Positions 9,557-17,994 of a DNA stretch of 64,000 bases are shown piece by piece (within the stretch, counting starts at the first letter, position 1; the number at the start of each line of letters is the position of its first letter). Below the pieces are notes generated by a model. The model had not been told where the DNA came from and did not search any database. It was given only the letters and a program-made list of their open reading frames with translations. The DNA is from Rhizobium jaguaris (GTDB lineage Bacteria > Pseudomonadota > Alphaproteobacteria > Rhizobiales > Rhizobiaceae), in NCBI RefSeq assembly GCF_003627755.1, contig NZ_CP032697.1:248001-312000 (forward strand). Direction: 5' to 3'. The translations under genes and the position numbers were made by a program.

Positions 9557-9757
9557 ATGCCTGTTGTGCGTGTCGACATGCTTGCTGGAAGAACATATGA
9601 GCAAAAGACTGAAATCGCTGAGGTTTTCACACGGGAGCTTGCGAGGATCGCAAAGTGTGCCGAAGACGATGTGCAGATCGTTTTCAATGAATATGAGCGC
9701 AGCAGTTGGGCGAAGAATGGCGTCATGATCGATGCAGCAAAAGCCCATGCAAAGTGA
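9557..9757 (+). CDS. 4-oxalocrotonate tautomerase family protein
   Basis: A 66-residue protein of the 4-OT/MIF tautomerase fold, which uses the N-terminal proline exposed after Met removal as general base. The start MPVVRVDML is right for this chemistry and is set by an AGGAGT ribosome site at 9545-9550; an upstream in-frame TTG at 9551 would bury the proline. The length fits the short-monomer class, which usually forms hexamers. Its 3' end overlaps the first ATG proposed for the DadA-like oxidase, so the two are probably coupled. Substrate unknown; keto-enol tautomerisation of an oxo-acid is inferred. Confidence 0.85.
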   Translation: MPVVRVDMLAGRTYEQKTEIAEVFTRELARIAKCAEDDVQIVFNEYERSSWAKNGVMIDAAKAHAK

Positions 9758-11009
9758 TCGTGATGCGGCTGTGACAGACGTTACTGTAGTCGGCGGCGGG
9801 ATCGTCGGTGTGTGCTCGGCGATTGCCTTGCAGAACGAAGGCTTTCGCGTCGAACTCGTGGATCGCGGCCTGGAAACGGAAGCGGCGAGCTACGGCAATT
9901 GCGGCCTGCTGGCGACAGGCGAGATCGTGCCGATCTCCAAGCCCGGCATCTTGCCCAAGATCCCCAAATGGCTGTCGGATCCGAAGAGCCCGCTCTTCGT
10001 GCGTCCGGGCGATATGATCAGCCAGATGCCCTGGCTGATGCGCTTTTTATGGTCGGGGCGGCGCCGGAAGGTGCTGGAGATCGTGGCGGGCATGACGCCG
10101 CTTCTGCAGCGCGCCGAGCAGGATTATCGCGCGCTCCTCGAAACGGCCGGGCTCTCCGACAAGCTCGTCAACACCCCCAACATCATGGCCTTCAATTCGA
10201 AGGCCGATATCGATGGCGACAGTTTCAGCTGGAAACTGCGCACGACCAACGGCTTCAACCACCGTTTTCTCGACGCCAACGATATGAGGGCGGTCGAGCC
10301 GGCGCTGTCGGGACCGATCACCTGTGGCCTGCTGCTGGAAGACTGGCTGCAGTTCTCCGATCCCGGCATCGTGCGCAACAGGCTTGCCGAATTCTTCCTG
10401 TCGCGCGGCGGTTCGCTACTCAAGGCCTCCGTCTCCGGGTTGGTCGCTAAGGGCGGAACAGTTACCGCAATCCGTCTCGGCGGCGGCGAGCAGGTCGAGG
10501 TGAAGCGCCTCGTGCTGTCTGCCGGCGCCTGGAGCGGCAAGCTTGCCCGGGATATCGGCATCCGCGTGCCGCTCGCGGCCCTGCAAGGCTATCACCACCA
10601 CCTGCCCAATCCGGCTGTCACGGTCAACCATGCGGTGCTTTATGCCAATGGCGGCTTCGTGCTGACCCCGATGGAAACAGGGTTGCGCATCGGCGGCACG
10701 ATCGAGGTGGCAGGGCTCGATCCGAAACCGAATTTCGATCGCGCCAACATCATCGCGGAAAAGGCGAAGGCCGTTCTCCCGGGGCTGGATATTTCCGGCG
10801 GCAAGCAGTGGATGGGGCCGCGCCCCTTCATGCCGGACACCATGCCGGTCATCGGCAAGGCGCCGGCACATGACAATGTCGTGCTCGCCTTCGGCCACGG
10901 CCAGGTCGGCATGACGCTTGGCGCGACGACGGGCCGGCTTGTCGCCGATCTCGTCGCCGGCCGCAAACCGCCCATCGACATGTCACCTTACCGGTCGAAC
11001 CGGTTCTAA
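9732..11009 (+). CDS. FAD-dependent D-amino-acid dehydrogenase-like oxidoreductase (DAO/DadA family)
   Basis: A 425-residue flavoprotein. The ADP-binding turn VVGGGIVGVCSAIALQNEGF is near residue 20, followed by VELVDRG, YGNCGLLA and the C-terminal PFMPDTMPVIGKAP and FGHGQVGMTLGATTGRLVADLV, which are typical of DadA and hydroxyproline D-isomer dehydrogenases. Such enzymes oxidise D-amino acids to imino/keto acids and feed electrons to the respiratory chain. The start is uncertain: ATG 9732 and 9747 overlap the 4-OT gene, while GTG 9771 (MTDVTVVGGG) would not. With two proline-racemase-type genes in the window, a role in D-hydroxyproline or D-proline oxidation is plausible but not shown. Confidence 0.87.
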   Translation: MQQKPMQSDRDAAVTDVTVVGGGIVGVCSAIALQNEGFRVELVDRGLETEAASYGNCGLLATGEIVPISKPGILPKIPKWLSDPKSPLFVRPGDMISQMPWLMRFLWSGRRRKVLEIVAGMTPLLQRAEQDYRALLETAGLSDKLVNTPNIMAFNSKADIDGDSFSWKLRTTNGFNHRFLDANDMRAVEPALSGPITCGLLLEDWLQFSDPGIVRNRLAEFFLSRGGSLLKASVSGLVAKGGTVTAIRLGGGEQVEVKRLVLSAGAWSGKLARDIGIRVPLAALQGYHHHLPNPAVTVNHAVLYANGGFVLTPMETGLRIGGTIEVAGLDPKPNFDRANIIAEKAKAVLPGLDISGGKQWMGPRPFMPDTMPVIGKAPAHDNVVLAFGHGQVGMTLGATTGRLVADLVAGRKPPIDMSPYRSNRF

Positions 11010-11014
11010 TGTTA

Positions 11015-11044
11015 AAAGGGCGTCGACCGCAGTCGACGCCCTTT
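11015..11044. terminator. bidirectional intrinsic terminator
   Basis: A perfect 13-bp stem (AAAGGGCGTCGAC at 11015-11027, GTCGACGCCCTTT at 11032-11044) with loop CGCA. It lies between the stops of the rightward DadA-like gene and the leftward isomerase gene. With A-rich and T-rich ends it can serve both directions. Confidence 0.85.
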
Positions 11045-11065
11045 CCCTTTCCCGGAACTTCGTTA

Positions 11066-11905
11066 TCAGCGGCGTGGGCCGACCAGCGGGCCGCAGCGCT
11101 CGATGGCGATGCGCACCGTTTCTGCCGGATCACGCTCCCACCAGTCGAGTTCGGAAAACAGCTCGAGCTCGAAAGGACCGTCATAGCCGATATCGTCCAG
11201 CCAGCCGCGGATGCGCGGGATGTCGATCACGCCATCGCCAACCATGCCGCGGTCCCGCAGGTTGCGGGTCGGGACGAGCCAGTCGCAGTAGTGGAAGGTC
11301 TGAATGCGCTGCGGCCCCGCCCGGCGCAACTCCCGCTCGAACGCGGGATCCCACCAGCAATGATAGACGTCGGCAACGAGGCTGGTCGATTCGTCTCCGA
11401 GTTCATCGATCATGTCGTTGCATTCGGTTATCAGGTTCATTGCGCTGCGATCGCCGCAATACATTGGATGTAGGGGTTCGAGGCCCAGCTTGACACCGAC
11501 CGAGCGGGCATAGGGGGCGAGCTCCACCAGCGCATCGCGGATGCGCTGGCGCTGCGCCCCGAGATCCTTGTCGCCGATCGGCAATCCGCCCACCACCATG
11601 ACCACGCAAGGAGCACCGATGGCGGCCGCCTGGTCGAGAATGCGCTTGTTGGCGTTGATCGCCGCGCGCAAGCGGGCCGGATCGGTCTCGTTGACCCAGG
11701 CACTGGTGCATAGCGATGCCACCCACATGCCGGCATCACGCAGATGCTTCACAGTCGCCTCGACCCCATAGTCGTCGAGGAAGTGACGCCAGACCGCTAT
11801 GCCAGGGATGCCCTGCGAGACATAGCCTTCGATTGCCTGCGGCATCGACCATTTCGGCGTGGTGATCTGATTGATGGCGAAACGGGAGAGGTCATAAGCG
11901 GTCAT
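11066..11905 (-). CDS. sugar phosphate isomerase/epimerase family (xylose isomerase-like TIM barrel)
   Basis: A 279-residue TIM-barrel protein of the AP_endonuc_2 superfamily. Recognisable strands and metal ligands include LGLEPLHPMY (Glu), LVADVYHCWWDP (Asp/His), TFHYCDW and the final PFELELFSELDWW (Glu). Members isomerise sugars or keto acids using a divalent metal. Its ATG overlaps the stop of the hydantoinase B gene by 4 bases (ATGA), so the three genes hyuA-hyuB-isomerase form one leftward operon ending at the 11015-11044 hairpin. The exact reaction is unknown. An accessory epimerase or hydrolase step for the lactam or hydantoin product is an inference from position. Confidence 0.82.
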   Translation of the reverse strand: MTAYDLSRFAINQITTPKWSMPQAIEGYVSQGIPGIAVWRHFLDDYGVEATVKHLRDAGMWVASLCTSAWVNETDPARLRAAINANKRILDQAAAIGAPCVVMVVGGLPIGDKDLGAQRQRIRDALVELAPYARSVGVKLGLEPLHPMYCGDRSAMNLITECNDMIDELGDESTSLVADVYHCWWDPAFERELRRAGPQRIQTFHYCDWLVPTRNLRDRGMVGDGVIDIPRIRGWLDDIGYDGPFELELFSELDWWERDPAETVRIAIERCGPLVGPRR

Positions 11906-13635
11906 TGAGCGGCTCCCTTCCGGCGCGTTGCAGTTGCTCCCTCGTCGATTGAAGTGTCATCTGCTGCGAAGACGACCCCATGATGGGCTTCAGCGTAAGC
12001 TCGGCTGATCTTTCCGTTAATGAGGTCGTCGCGGATGAGATCGAGCGAGCGCTTCAAGGGATCGCCATATCCACCGCCGGCGGCCTGTTCGTGGCGAACC
12101 ACGACATTCTTCCCAATCGTGCGGGTGATCTTGGCGGGCAGGACGATGCTCTCGCCGTCCGGATCCAGGATGTTGACGCATTTTGCGGCTGGCTTGCCAC
12201 CGAACAGGCCGTAGGGGGCGTGATCATGCCGGTCGGCGCGAATCTGCAGCACGGCTTCCTCCGCGAGCAGGCGATATTGGCGGATGAGCCCGAGGCCGCC
12301 CCGGAATTCACCGGCACCACAGGAATCGGGCCTGAGACTATATTCGTCCATCATCATCGGATAACGGACTTCCAGCGTTTCGACCGGCAGGTTGGACATG
12401 TTCTGCGAGGGGTTGGTGACACCCTCCACGCCATCCTTGTTCCAGCGGCCGCCCCAGGCGCCGTTGATCATATCGACCAGCACGAAGGGTTCGCGTGTTT
12501 CCTTGTCCCAGCCACCGAAGGCGAGAACCGTGTTGCCGCCCTCGCCTGCCGCCATCACCTTTTTCGGCGCGATCTGCGACAAAGCACCAAGCACGGTATC
12601 GACCACACGGTAGCCGGTGAGAGCACGGGCAGCGACTGCCGCCGGCATCTGCGGATTGAGGATGGAGCCCTCCGGCGCCGAGATCGTGATGCAGCGGTAG
12701 ACGCCGGCATTGTTCGGCACTTCGGCATCGAGTGCGCAACGCACCGAGAGATAGGTCGCGGACTTGACGAACGACAGCGTCGAATTGATCGCGCCCTTGA
12801 CCTGCGGAGAAGAGCCCGCGAAATCGACGTCGAGATGATCCCCCTTCACCGTCAGCTTGACGCGGATCGGAATGGCATCGGTGGAAAAGCCGTCGCCGTC
12901 GATGAAATCCTCGAAGCTGTATTCGCCATCCGGCCAGGAGCGGATCGCTGCACGCGTCAGCTGCTCGCCATAGTCGATCAGATCGTCGAAATAGCTGTCG
13001 AGTTCATCGGCGCCATAGCGCTCGATCAGGCGCAGGAGTTCACGTTCGCCGAGATTGCAGGTGGCGAACTGGGCTTCGAGGTCGCCGAACACCAGTTCCG
13101 GCAGCCGCACGTTCTTTTCGATGATGCGCATCAGCGTGTCGTTGCGCACGCCCTTGCTGTAGAGCTTCATCGGCGCGATGCGCAGGCCTTCCTGGTAGAT
13201 CTCGGTGGAGTCGGCCGCATTGGAGCCGGGGACGCGCCCGCCGACATCGCAATGATGCGCGATGACGACCGAGAAGCCGCGCAGGCTGTTGTCGCTGTGG
13301 AAAATCGGCCGGATCATGAAGATGTCAGGCAGATGCATGCCGCCTTCATAGGGATCGTTGAAGATGATGACGTCGCCTTCGGCGAGATCGTCCGCATATT
13401 CTTCCATGATGACAGCCATGGCATCCGGCACGGCGCCGAGATGCAAAGCGACGGTTTTCGCCTGCGACAGGATGCGGCCATGCTTGTCGCACAGGGTAAC
13501 AGAGTAATCGAGAACGTCACGCACGATCGGCGAACGCGCGGTGCGCATGACGGCAAAAGCCATGTCGTCGACGATCGTGTCCAACGCGTTCTTGATGACG
13601 GCGAAGGTGATGGGATCATTGGTTTTCTGGGCCAT
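11902..13635 (-). CDS. hyuB: hydantoinase B/oxoprolinase family subunit
   Basis: A 577-residue HyuB-type subunit. These act with HyuA in ATP-dependent opening of hydantoins, 5-oxoproline or related lactams, or as acetone-carboxylase-like enzymes. Family blocks seen: RTARSPIVRDVLDYSVTL, NDPYEGGMHLPDIFMI, HHCDVGGRVPGSNAADSTEI and, near the C-terminus, SCGAGEFRGGLGLIRQYR. The length is normal and no frameshift is seen. It lies 38 bases after HyuA and overlaps the isomerase gene by 4 bases. The large rightward frame on the opposite strand is only a codon-bias shadow. Confidence 0.92.
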   Translation of the reverse strand: MAQKTNDPITFAVIKNALDTIVDDMAFAVMRTARSPIVRDVLDYSVTLCDKHGRILSQAKTVALHLGAVPDAMAVIMEEYADDLAEGDVIIFNDPYEGGMHLPDIFMIRPIFHSDNSLRGFSVVIAHHCDVGGRVPGSNAADSTEIYQEGLRIAPMKLYSKGVRNDTLMRIIEKNVRLPELVFGDLEAQFATCNLGERELLRLIERYGADELDSYFDDLIDYGEQLTRAAIRSWPDGEYSFEDFIDGDGFSTDAIPIRVKLTVKGDHLDVDFAGSSPQVKGAINSTLSFVKSATYLSVRCALDAEVPNNAGVYRCITISAPEGSILNPQMPAAVAARALTGYRVVDTVLGALSQIAPKKVMAAGEGGNTVLAFGGWDKETREPFVLVDMINGAWGGRWNKDGVEGVTNPSQNMSNLPVETLEVRYPMMMDEYSLRPDSCGAGEFRGGLGLIRQYRLLAEEAVLQIRADRHDHAPYGLFGGKPAAKCVNILDPDGESIVLPAKITRTIGKNVVVRHEQAAGGGYGDPLKRSLDLIRDDLINGKISRAYAEAHHGVVFAADDTSIDEGATATRRKGAAQ

Positions 13636-13673
13636 GGGAACAGCTCCTTGAATGGGTTCAGGCCAAACGGGTC

Positions 13674-15746
13674 TCAGGCGAGTGTGGCGACGACATTGCC
13701 GAAGGCATCGAGATCGGCCTTGGCGCCCGGCGGCACGACGATGGTGGTATCCGGGCTCTGGATGATCAGCGGTCCGACGGCGCCGCCACGGAAGGTGGCG
13801 CGCTGGTGGATCGGCGTATCGATCCAGCCGTCCTTGCGCGAGAAATAGACTTGGCGGGTGGTGACATCCGCCGGACCGTCTTCCGGCTTGTGCGCCGTGA
13901 AGGCCAAGCGATTGCCGCTGGTGCCGCCGGCGTTGAGGCGGATGTTGACGATCTCGACGCCGTCGTCCGACGCATAGCCGTAGATCGCCTTGTAGGCTTC
14001 ACGGAACGATGCACGCAGGTTTGCGCGGTCCGCCTCGGTCACTGTTTCGGGGAGCGCCACCGGAATTTCGAAATCCTGCCCCTTGAAGCGCAGGTCGGCT
14101 TCGAAAGTGCACTCAATCTGGTCGTCGCTATAGCCTTCCTCCGCCAGCGAGGCATGGGCGTCGGCGCGCATCTCCTTCAAGAGCGCATTGACCTCGGCGA
14201 TCGGCAATTGATCGAGACGGCCGTTGAGGCTGCGCAGGAAATAGCGCTCCACCTTGGCCGCGAGCATGCCGGTTGCGGTGAAGACACCCGGTGAACGCGG
14301 GAAGATGACGCGGCAAATGCCGAGCGTGCGGGCAAGATCGCACGCATGCACCGGCCCGGAGCCGCCGAAGGCGAGGATCGCGAAGTCGCGCGGATCGACG
14401 CCGCGCTCCACGGTCACCGCCTTGATGGTGCGCGCCATGTTGATGTTGACGACTTCGCGGATGCCGAAGGCGGCGTCTTCGATGGACAGCTTGAGCGGGT
14501 CGGCGAGATCGCGGCTGATCGCCGCGCGAGCACCCTCCACATCGAGTTTCATGCTGCCGCCGGCAAGCACGGGCGGCAGGAAGCCGAGCACGACATTGGC
14601 GTCCGTGACGGTCGGCGAGGTGCCGCCGATGCCGTAGCAGACCGGGCCGGGAACGGCGCCCGCCGAAATCGGCCCGACATGCAGAAGGCCCCCCTCGTCG
14701 ATGCGGGCAATGGAGCCGGCACCGCTGCCGACTTCCGCCACGTCGACGGTCGGAACGCGCATCAGGTAACCGCCCGCCTTGATGAACCGGCTCGGGGTCG
14801 AGATGCCGGCGCGGAATTCATATTCGTTGGCGCGCGACAGCTCGCCCTTGTGGATCAGCGAGGCGGACGCGGTCGTGCCGCCCATGTCGAACACGACGAG
14901 GTCCTTTTCACCCGCCGCTTCGCCAAGCCGGCCCGCGCCGACAACGCCGGCCGAGCGGCCGGAGGAAATGAAGAAGACGGGCTTTTCCTGCGCCATGCGG
15001 GCGCTGGAGAGACCACCGTTGGAATTGCTGATCAGCAGCGGCGCGGAAACGCCGATGTCCCTCAGGCCATTTTCGAGGCGTTCGAAATAGGCGCGCAGCG
15101 ATGGAAGCACATAGGCATTCACCGCTGTCGTAGAGGTGCGCTCATATTCGCGGATCTCGGGCAATACGGAGACCGAGGCCGTTACCCACATGTCGGGAAA
15201 ATGTTCGCGCATGATCTCGAGAACGCGGTTTTCATTTTCGGGGTTGCGGTAGGAATTAATGAAGCAGACGGCAACCGATTCAACGCCCTCGGCTTCGAAG
15301 AAGCGGCCGATCTCGATCACTTCCTGCTCGTCAACCTCCTTGAGGATGCGGCCGTCGGCTGTCGAACGCTCGTCCACTTCCATGCGGTAGCGGCGGGCGA
15401 TCAGCGGCACGGTCTTTTCCCAACTCAGGTCAAACATTGTCGGAGTACGGACGCGCCCGATCTCCAGCACGTCGCGGAAGCCCTTGGTGGTGATCAGGCC
15501 GGTTTTCGCACCGACCTTCTGCAGCAGCGTATTGGAACCCACTGTCGTGCCATGCACCACTTCCGCCACGGTCGAGACCGCAACGCCAGCCGTCTCGGTA
15601 ATTTGGCGAATGCCGGTCAACACCGCTTCCTCGGGCTGGGCCGGAGTCGACGGCACTTTGGTGAAGAATGTCTCGCCGCCATCCCCGAAGAGAACCAGAT
15701 CGGTGAAGGTTCCGCCAATATCCACGCCGATGCGTGCACTGTTCAT
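13674..15746 (-). CDS. hyuA: hydantoinase A/oxoprolinase family subunit
   Basis: A 690-residue HyuA subunit with the ASKHA-type ATPase start RIGVDIGGTFTDLVLF (residues 4-19), GTTVGSNTLLQK near 90, VVFDMGGTTASASLI near 300 and AFGGSGPVHACDLA in the C-terminal half. With HyuB it forms the ATP-dependent hydantoin/oxoproline-type hydrolase. ATG 15746 is chosen because GAGGAGG precedes it; the frame is open to 15824 but without a ribosome site. It is divergent from a TetR gene 280 bases away, with an inverted repeat between them that could be the operator. The substrate cannot be read from sequence. Confidence 0.93.
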   Translation of the reverse strand: MNSARIGVDIGGTFTDLVLFGDGGETFFTKVPSTPAQPEEAVLTGIRQITETAGVAVSTVAEVVHGTTVGSNTLLQKVGAKTGLITTKGFRDVLEIGRVRTPTMFDLSWEKTVPLIARRYRMEVDERSTADGRILKEVDEQEVIEIGRFFEAEGVESVAVCFINSYRNPENENRVLEIMREHFPDMWVTASVSVLPEIREYERTSTTAVNAYVLPSLRAYFERLENGLRDIGVSAPLLISNSNGGLSSARMAQEKPVFFISSGRSAGVVGAGRLGEAAGEKDLVVFDMGGTTASASLIHKGELSRANEYEFRAGISTPSRFIKAGGYLMRVPTVDVAEVGSGAGSIARIDEGGLLHVGPISAGAVPGPVCYGIGGTSPTVTDANVVLGFLPPVLAGGSMKLDVEGARAAISRDLADPLKLSIEDAAFGIREVVNINMARTIKAVTVERGVDPRDFAILAFGGSGPVHACDLARTLGICRVIFPRSPGVFTATGMLAAKVERYFLRSLNGRLDQLPIAEVNALLKEMRADAHASLAEEGYSDDQIECTFEADLRFKGQDFEIPVALPETVTEADRANLRASFREAYKAIYGYASDDGVEIVNIRLNAGGTSGNRLAFTAHKPEDGPADVTTRQVYFSRKDGWIDTPIHQRATFRGGAVGPLIIQSPDTTIVVPPGAKADLDAFGNVVATLA

Positions 15747-15859
15747 TGCTGCCTCCTCGCGCGTTAGCGCCTGTGAAAAATCGAAGATGCGGGTTCCGTC
15801 CGGAGATGTCGGCCAAGCCCACAACAGCGGTTGACCGGGCTTTCCATTCCCGTTATAGA

Positions 15860-15877
15860 ACTATTTAGTTTAATAGT
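15860..15877. promoter_or_regulatory. inverted repeat between hyuA and tetR
   Basis: ACTATT (15860-15865) and AATAGT (15872-15877) form a perfect 6-bp inverted repeat with a TAGTTT spacer. It lies in the AT-rich part of the 280-base divergent region and is a plausible TetR operator controlling the hydantoinase operon. Confidence 0.45.
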
Positions 15878-16026
15878 GACACTGCTAGCGAACAGGGAGC
15901 CGTCCGTCAACCGAAAATCCACTCGGCACGTTGATTTTTTGTGTGTTTACAGAGACTTGCGAGGGCTTCATACCTCTTCCGCGAGCCTTTTCGGTTGACG
16001 ATTTGCGATCGTGACGTTCTTTGCTA

Positions 16027-16716
16027 ATGGATAGAAAGCGACCGCCCAAGCGGGGCGCAACAGACCAAGAGGCGGCAGTGAAGAAACGTATCCGCAATCC
16101 CGAGCAGACAAAGAGCCGCATCATCGAATTCGCGATGGAGGAATTCACCGAACGCGGCCTCGACGGGGCGCGCATCGATGCGATCGCAGAGCAGTCCGAG
16201 ACCAACAAGAGCCTGATCTACAAGTATTTCAACAGCAAGGAAGAGCTCTATACCGCAAGCCTGGCGAGCACCTACGAGAAGATGCGCGCCTCCCAGCACG
16301 AAATCGATCTCGATGATCCGGACCCTCTGGTTTGCATGCAGCAGCTGGTCGAGCGCACCTTCGACACCTTCGCCAACAATCCGCACATCGTGCGGATGCT
16401 GACGCACGAGAATGTGCTGAACGCGCGGTTCCTGAAAGAGACGCTGTCGGTGAAGTTGCTCTACACGCCGCTGCTCGAAAAGATGGAAAAGGTCGTCCGA
16501 GACGGCCAGGAAAAAGGGCTATTCCGGGCCGATATCGACCTCAAGCACCTCTATATCTCGATCTCGGCGCTTGGCTATTTCTACTTTTCCAACATGCACA
16601 CGCTGGGGATCGTGCTGGAGAAGAATCTGGCGGAACCCGACGCCGTCGCCTCTCAGCGGCAGATAGCCGTAGACATGACGATCGCCTATTTGCGCAAACC
16701 GCAGACATCCGGTTGA
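16027..16716 (+). CDS. TetR/AcrR-family transcriptional regulator
   Basis: A 229-residue repressor-type protein. The N-terminal HTH spans about residues 25-70: TKSRIIEFAMEEFTERGLDGARIDAIAEQS, then SLIYKYFNSKEELYTASL. The rest is the helical ligand and dimer domain, with LTHENVLNARFLKE. ATG 16027 is used; a TTG at 16021 is in frame. It is divergent from the hyuA-hyuB-isomerase operon and is its likely regulator. The ligand is unknown. Its 3' end faces the convergent aap/proline-racemase operon, separated by the hairpin at 16718-16752. Confidence 0.92.
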   Translation: MDRKRPPKRGATDQEAAVKKRIRNPEQTKSRIIEFAMEEFTERGLDGARIDAIAEQSETNKSLIYKYFNSKEELYTASLASTYEKMRASQHEIDLDDPDPLVCMQQLVERTFDTFANNPHIVRMLTHENVLNARFLKETLSVKLLYTPLLEKMEKVVRDGQEKGLFRADIDLKHLYISISALGYFYFSNMHTLGIVLEKNLAEPDAVASQRQIAVDMTIAYLRKPQTSG

Positions 16717-16717
16717 G

Positions 16718-16752
16718 GAAAAAATTGGCTCCGTGCTCAGAAGCACGGAGCC
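16718..16752 (-). terminator. intrinsic terminator of the aap/racemase operon
   Basis: An 11-bp perfect stem (GGCTCCGTGCT at 16727-16737, AGCACGGAGCC at 16742-16752). Read leftward it is followed by AATTTTTTCC, the U-tract expected of a Rho-independent terminator for the minus-strand operon. Confidence 0.88.
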
Positions 16753-16771
16753 GAGGCACCCTTGGGAGGTA

Positions 16772-17806
16772 TCAGTCGAGAAGATGCACTTGGGGACCCC
16801 AGGTATCGGAAAGCGCAAATCCTTTGGCGAATGGATCATCGTCTACCAATCGTAATTGCTGCTTGCCGTAGACGAAACCCTGGCCGGTGATCCGCGGGAT
16901 GACCGCCCTGCGTCCGCCCACTTCGGTTTCCGCCAGTGCCTGGACGAGAAATTCACCACCGATGATCGAGCGCGAGACCTTCGTGTCTCCCACCGAGATC
17001 AGCCCGCGCGCATGCAGGCTTGCGAGATTGGCCGAGCTGCCGGTACCGCAGGGCGAGCGGTCGACGCGACCAGGCTTCAGCGTCGTGCAGGTCCGAACCG
17101 CCCCATCAGGCTCCTGGCTGCGGAACATGACATAGGCGATCTCGTCCACGCCCGGCAGCGTCGGATGCTTGACCTTGACCTGCTCGGCGAGCAGCGCCTT
17201 GAGCTCGATACCGGTCTCGGCGAGTGCGCGCGCGTTGTTCGGCTCGATGGTCAGCCCGACCTGTTCGACATCGACCAGGCCGTAGTAGACACCGCCGAAG
17301 CAGATGTCGGCCTTGATGCGACCCCAACGCGGAGTGTCGATCTCCTGGTCGATGACTTCCGCAAAGGCCGGCACATTGTCGATGCTGACCGAGAGGCAAC
17401 GGCCGTTTTCGCAGCGGGCGCGCGCCGTGACCAGCCCCGCTGGCATGTCGAGACGCACGATCGTTTCCGGCTCGACCATGGCCACGCGGCCGCTTTCGAG
17501 CAGCGCCGTCACCACACAGATGCAATTGGAACCAGACATTGCATGCGCACGGTCGGCCTGAAGCACGATGAAGCCAGCGTCCGCGTCGGGACGCGTGGGC
17601 TCCAAGAGCAGATTGACGGTCATAGCAACATTCGCGCGCGGCTCAAAGGTCACGAAACGGCGTAGGCTGTCGTCGACATTGTTGATGTAGTTCATCTTCT
17701 CCAGCGCTGTTGCGCCCGGAATTTCCGGCGCGCCGGCGACAAGCACGTTGCCGATTTCCCCCTCGCAATGAACCTGGAGAATTTCAAGTTTTCGGTCGAA
17801 TATCAT
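16772..17806 (-). CDS. proline racemase family enzyme (hydroxyproline epimerase/dehydratase-like)
   Basis: A 344-residue protein of the proline racemase superfamily, which moves the alpha-proton of proline or hydroxyproline, or dehydrates 3-hydroxyproline. The second catalytic Cys is kept (DRSPCGTGSSA, Cys253). The first is replaced by Ser91 (AMSGSN instead of MCGH). Such active-site variants occur among 4-hydroxyproline epimerases and trans-3-hydroxyproline dehydratases, so plain proline racemase activity is unlikely. It is the last gene of the aapJQMP-like operon, which suggests that the transported substrate is a hydroxyproline-like imino acid. It differs from the second, frameshifted family member at 30949, which keeps both Cys. 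Confidence 0.88.
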   Translation of the reverse strand: MIFDRKLEILQVHCEGEIGNVLVAGAPEIPGATALEKMNYINNVDDSLRRFVTFEPRANVAMTVNLLLEPTRPDADAGFIVLQADRAHAMSGSNCICVVTALLESGRVAMVEPETIVRLDMPAGLVTARARCENGRCLSVSIDNVPAFAEVIDQEIDTPRWGRIKADICFGGVYYGLVDVEQVGLTIEPNNARALAETGIELKALLAEQVKVKHPTLPGVDEIAYVMFRSQEPDGAVRTCTTLKPGRVDRSPCGTGSSANLASLHARGLISVGDTKVSRSIIGGEFLVQALAETEVGGRRAVIPRITGQGFVYGKQQLRLVDDDPFAKGFALSDTWGPQVHLLD

Positions 17807-17829
17807 ATAGGCCCCTTGATTGCAGGCGT

Positions 17830-17988
17830 TCAGCCCACTTGTAGGATTGGATCGACATCCAGAGTCCCTCCGTCAGTCGTCAAATGGTAGGTAGGATCGC
17901 CGTTCCACCTTAGGGAAACGCCTGCCGAAATCTGATCAGCGGTGACCAGGAGAATATTCAGCTTTTCGGAGACCGATTGCACGTCCAT
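17830..17988 (-). CDS. 52-residue unknown protein inside the transporter operon
   Basis: A short frame between the ATPase gene and the proline-racemase-family gene. It starts MDVQSVSEKLNILLV and ends DVDPILQVG. AAAGGAT lies just before the ATG, and the ATG is 6 bases after the ATPase stop, so it is positioned to be translated in the operon. No signal peptide or membrane segment is seen and I do not recognise the family. A compact, possibly beta-rich fold is suggested by SLRWNGDPTYHLTTDGG. Support comes from spacing and ribosome site only. Confidence 0.55.
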   Translation of the reverse strand: MDVQSVSEKLNILLVTADQISAGVSLRWNGDPTYHLTTDGGTLDVDPILQVG

Positions 17989-17994
17989 ATCCTT

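Noticed and set aside
11980..13848. A 622-codon rightward open frame
   Set aside because: It lies antisense to hyuB and hyuA, has no family resemblance and is a codon-bias shadow typical of GC-rich DNA.
14346..15767. A 473-codon rightward open frame
   Set aside because: Antisense to the conserved hyuA gene; His/Arg/Gly-rich nonsense protein.
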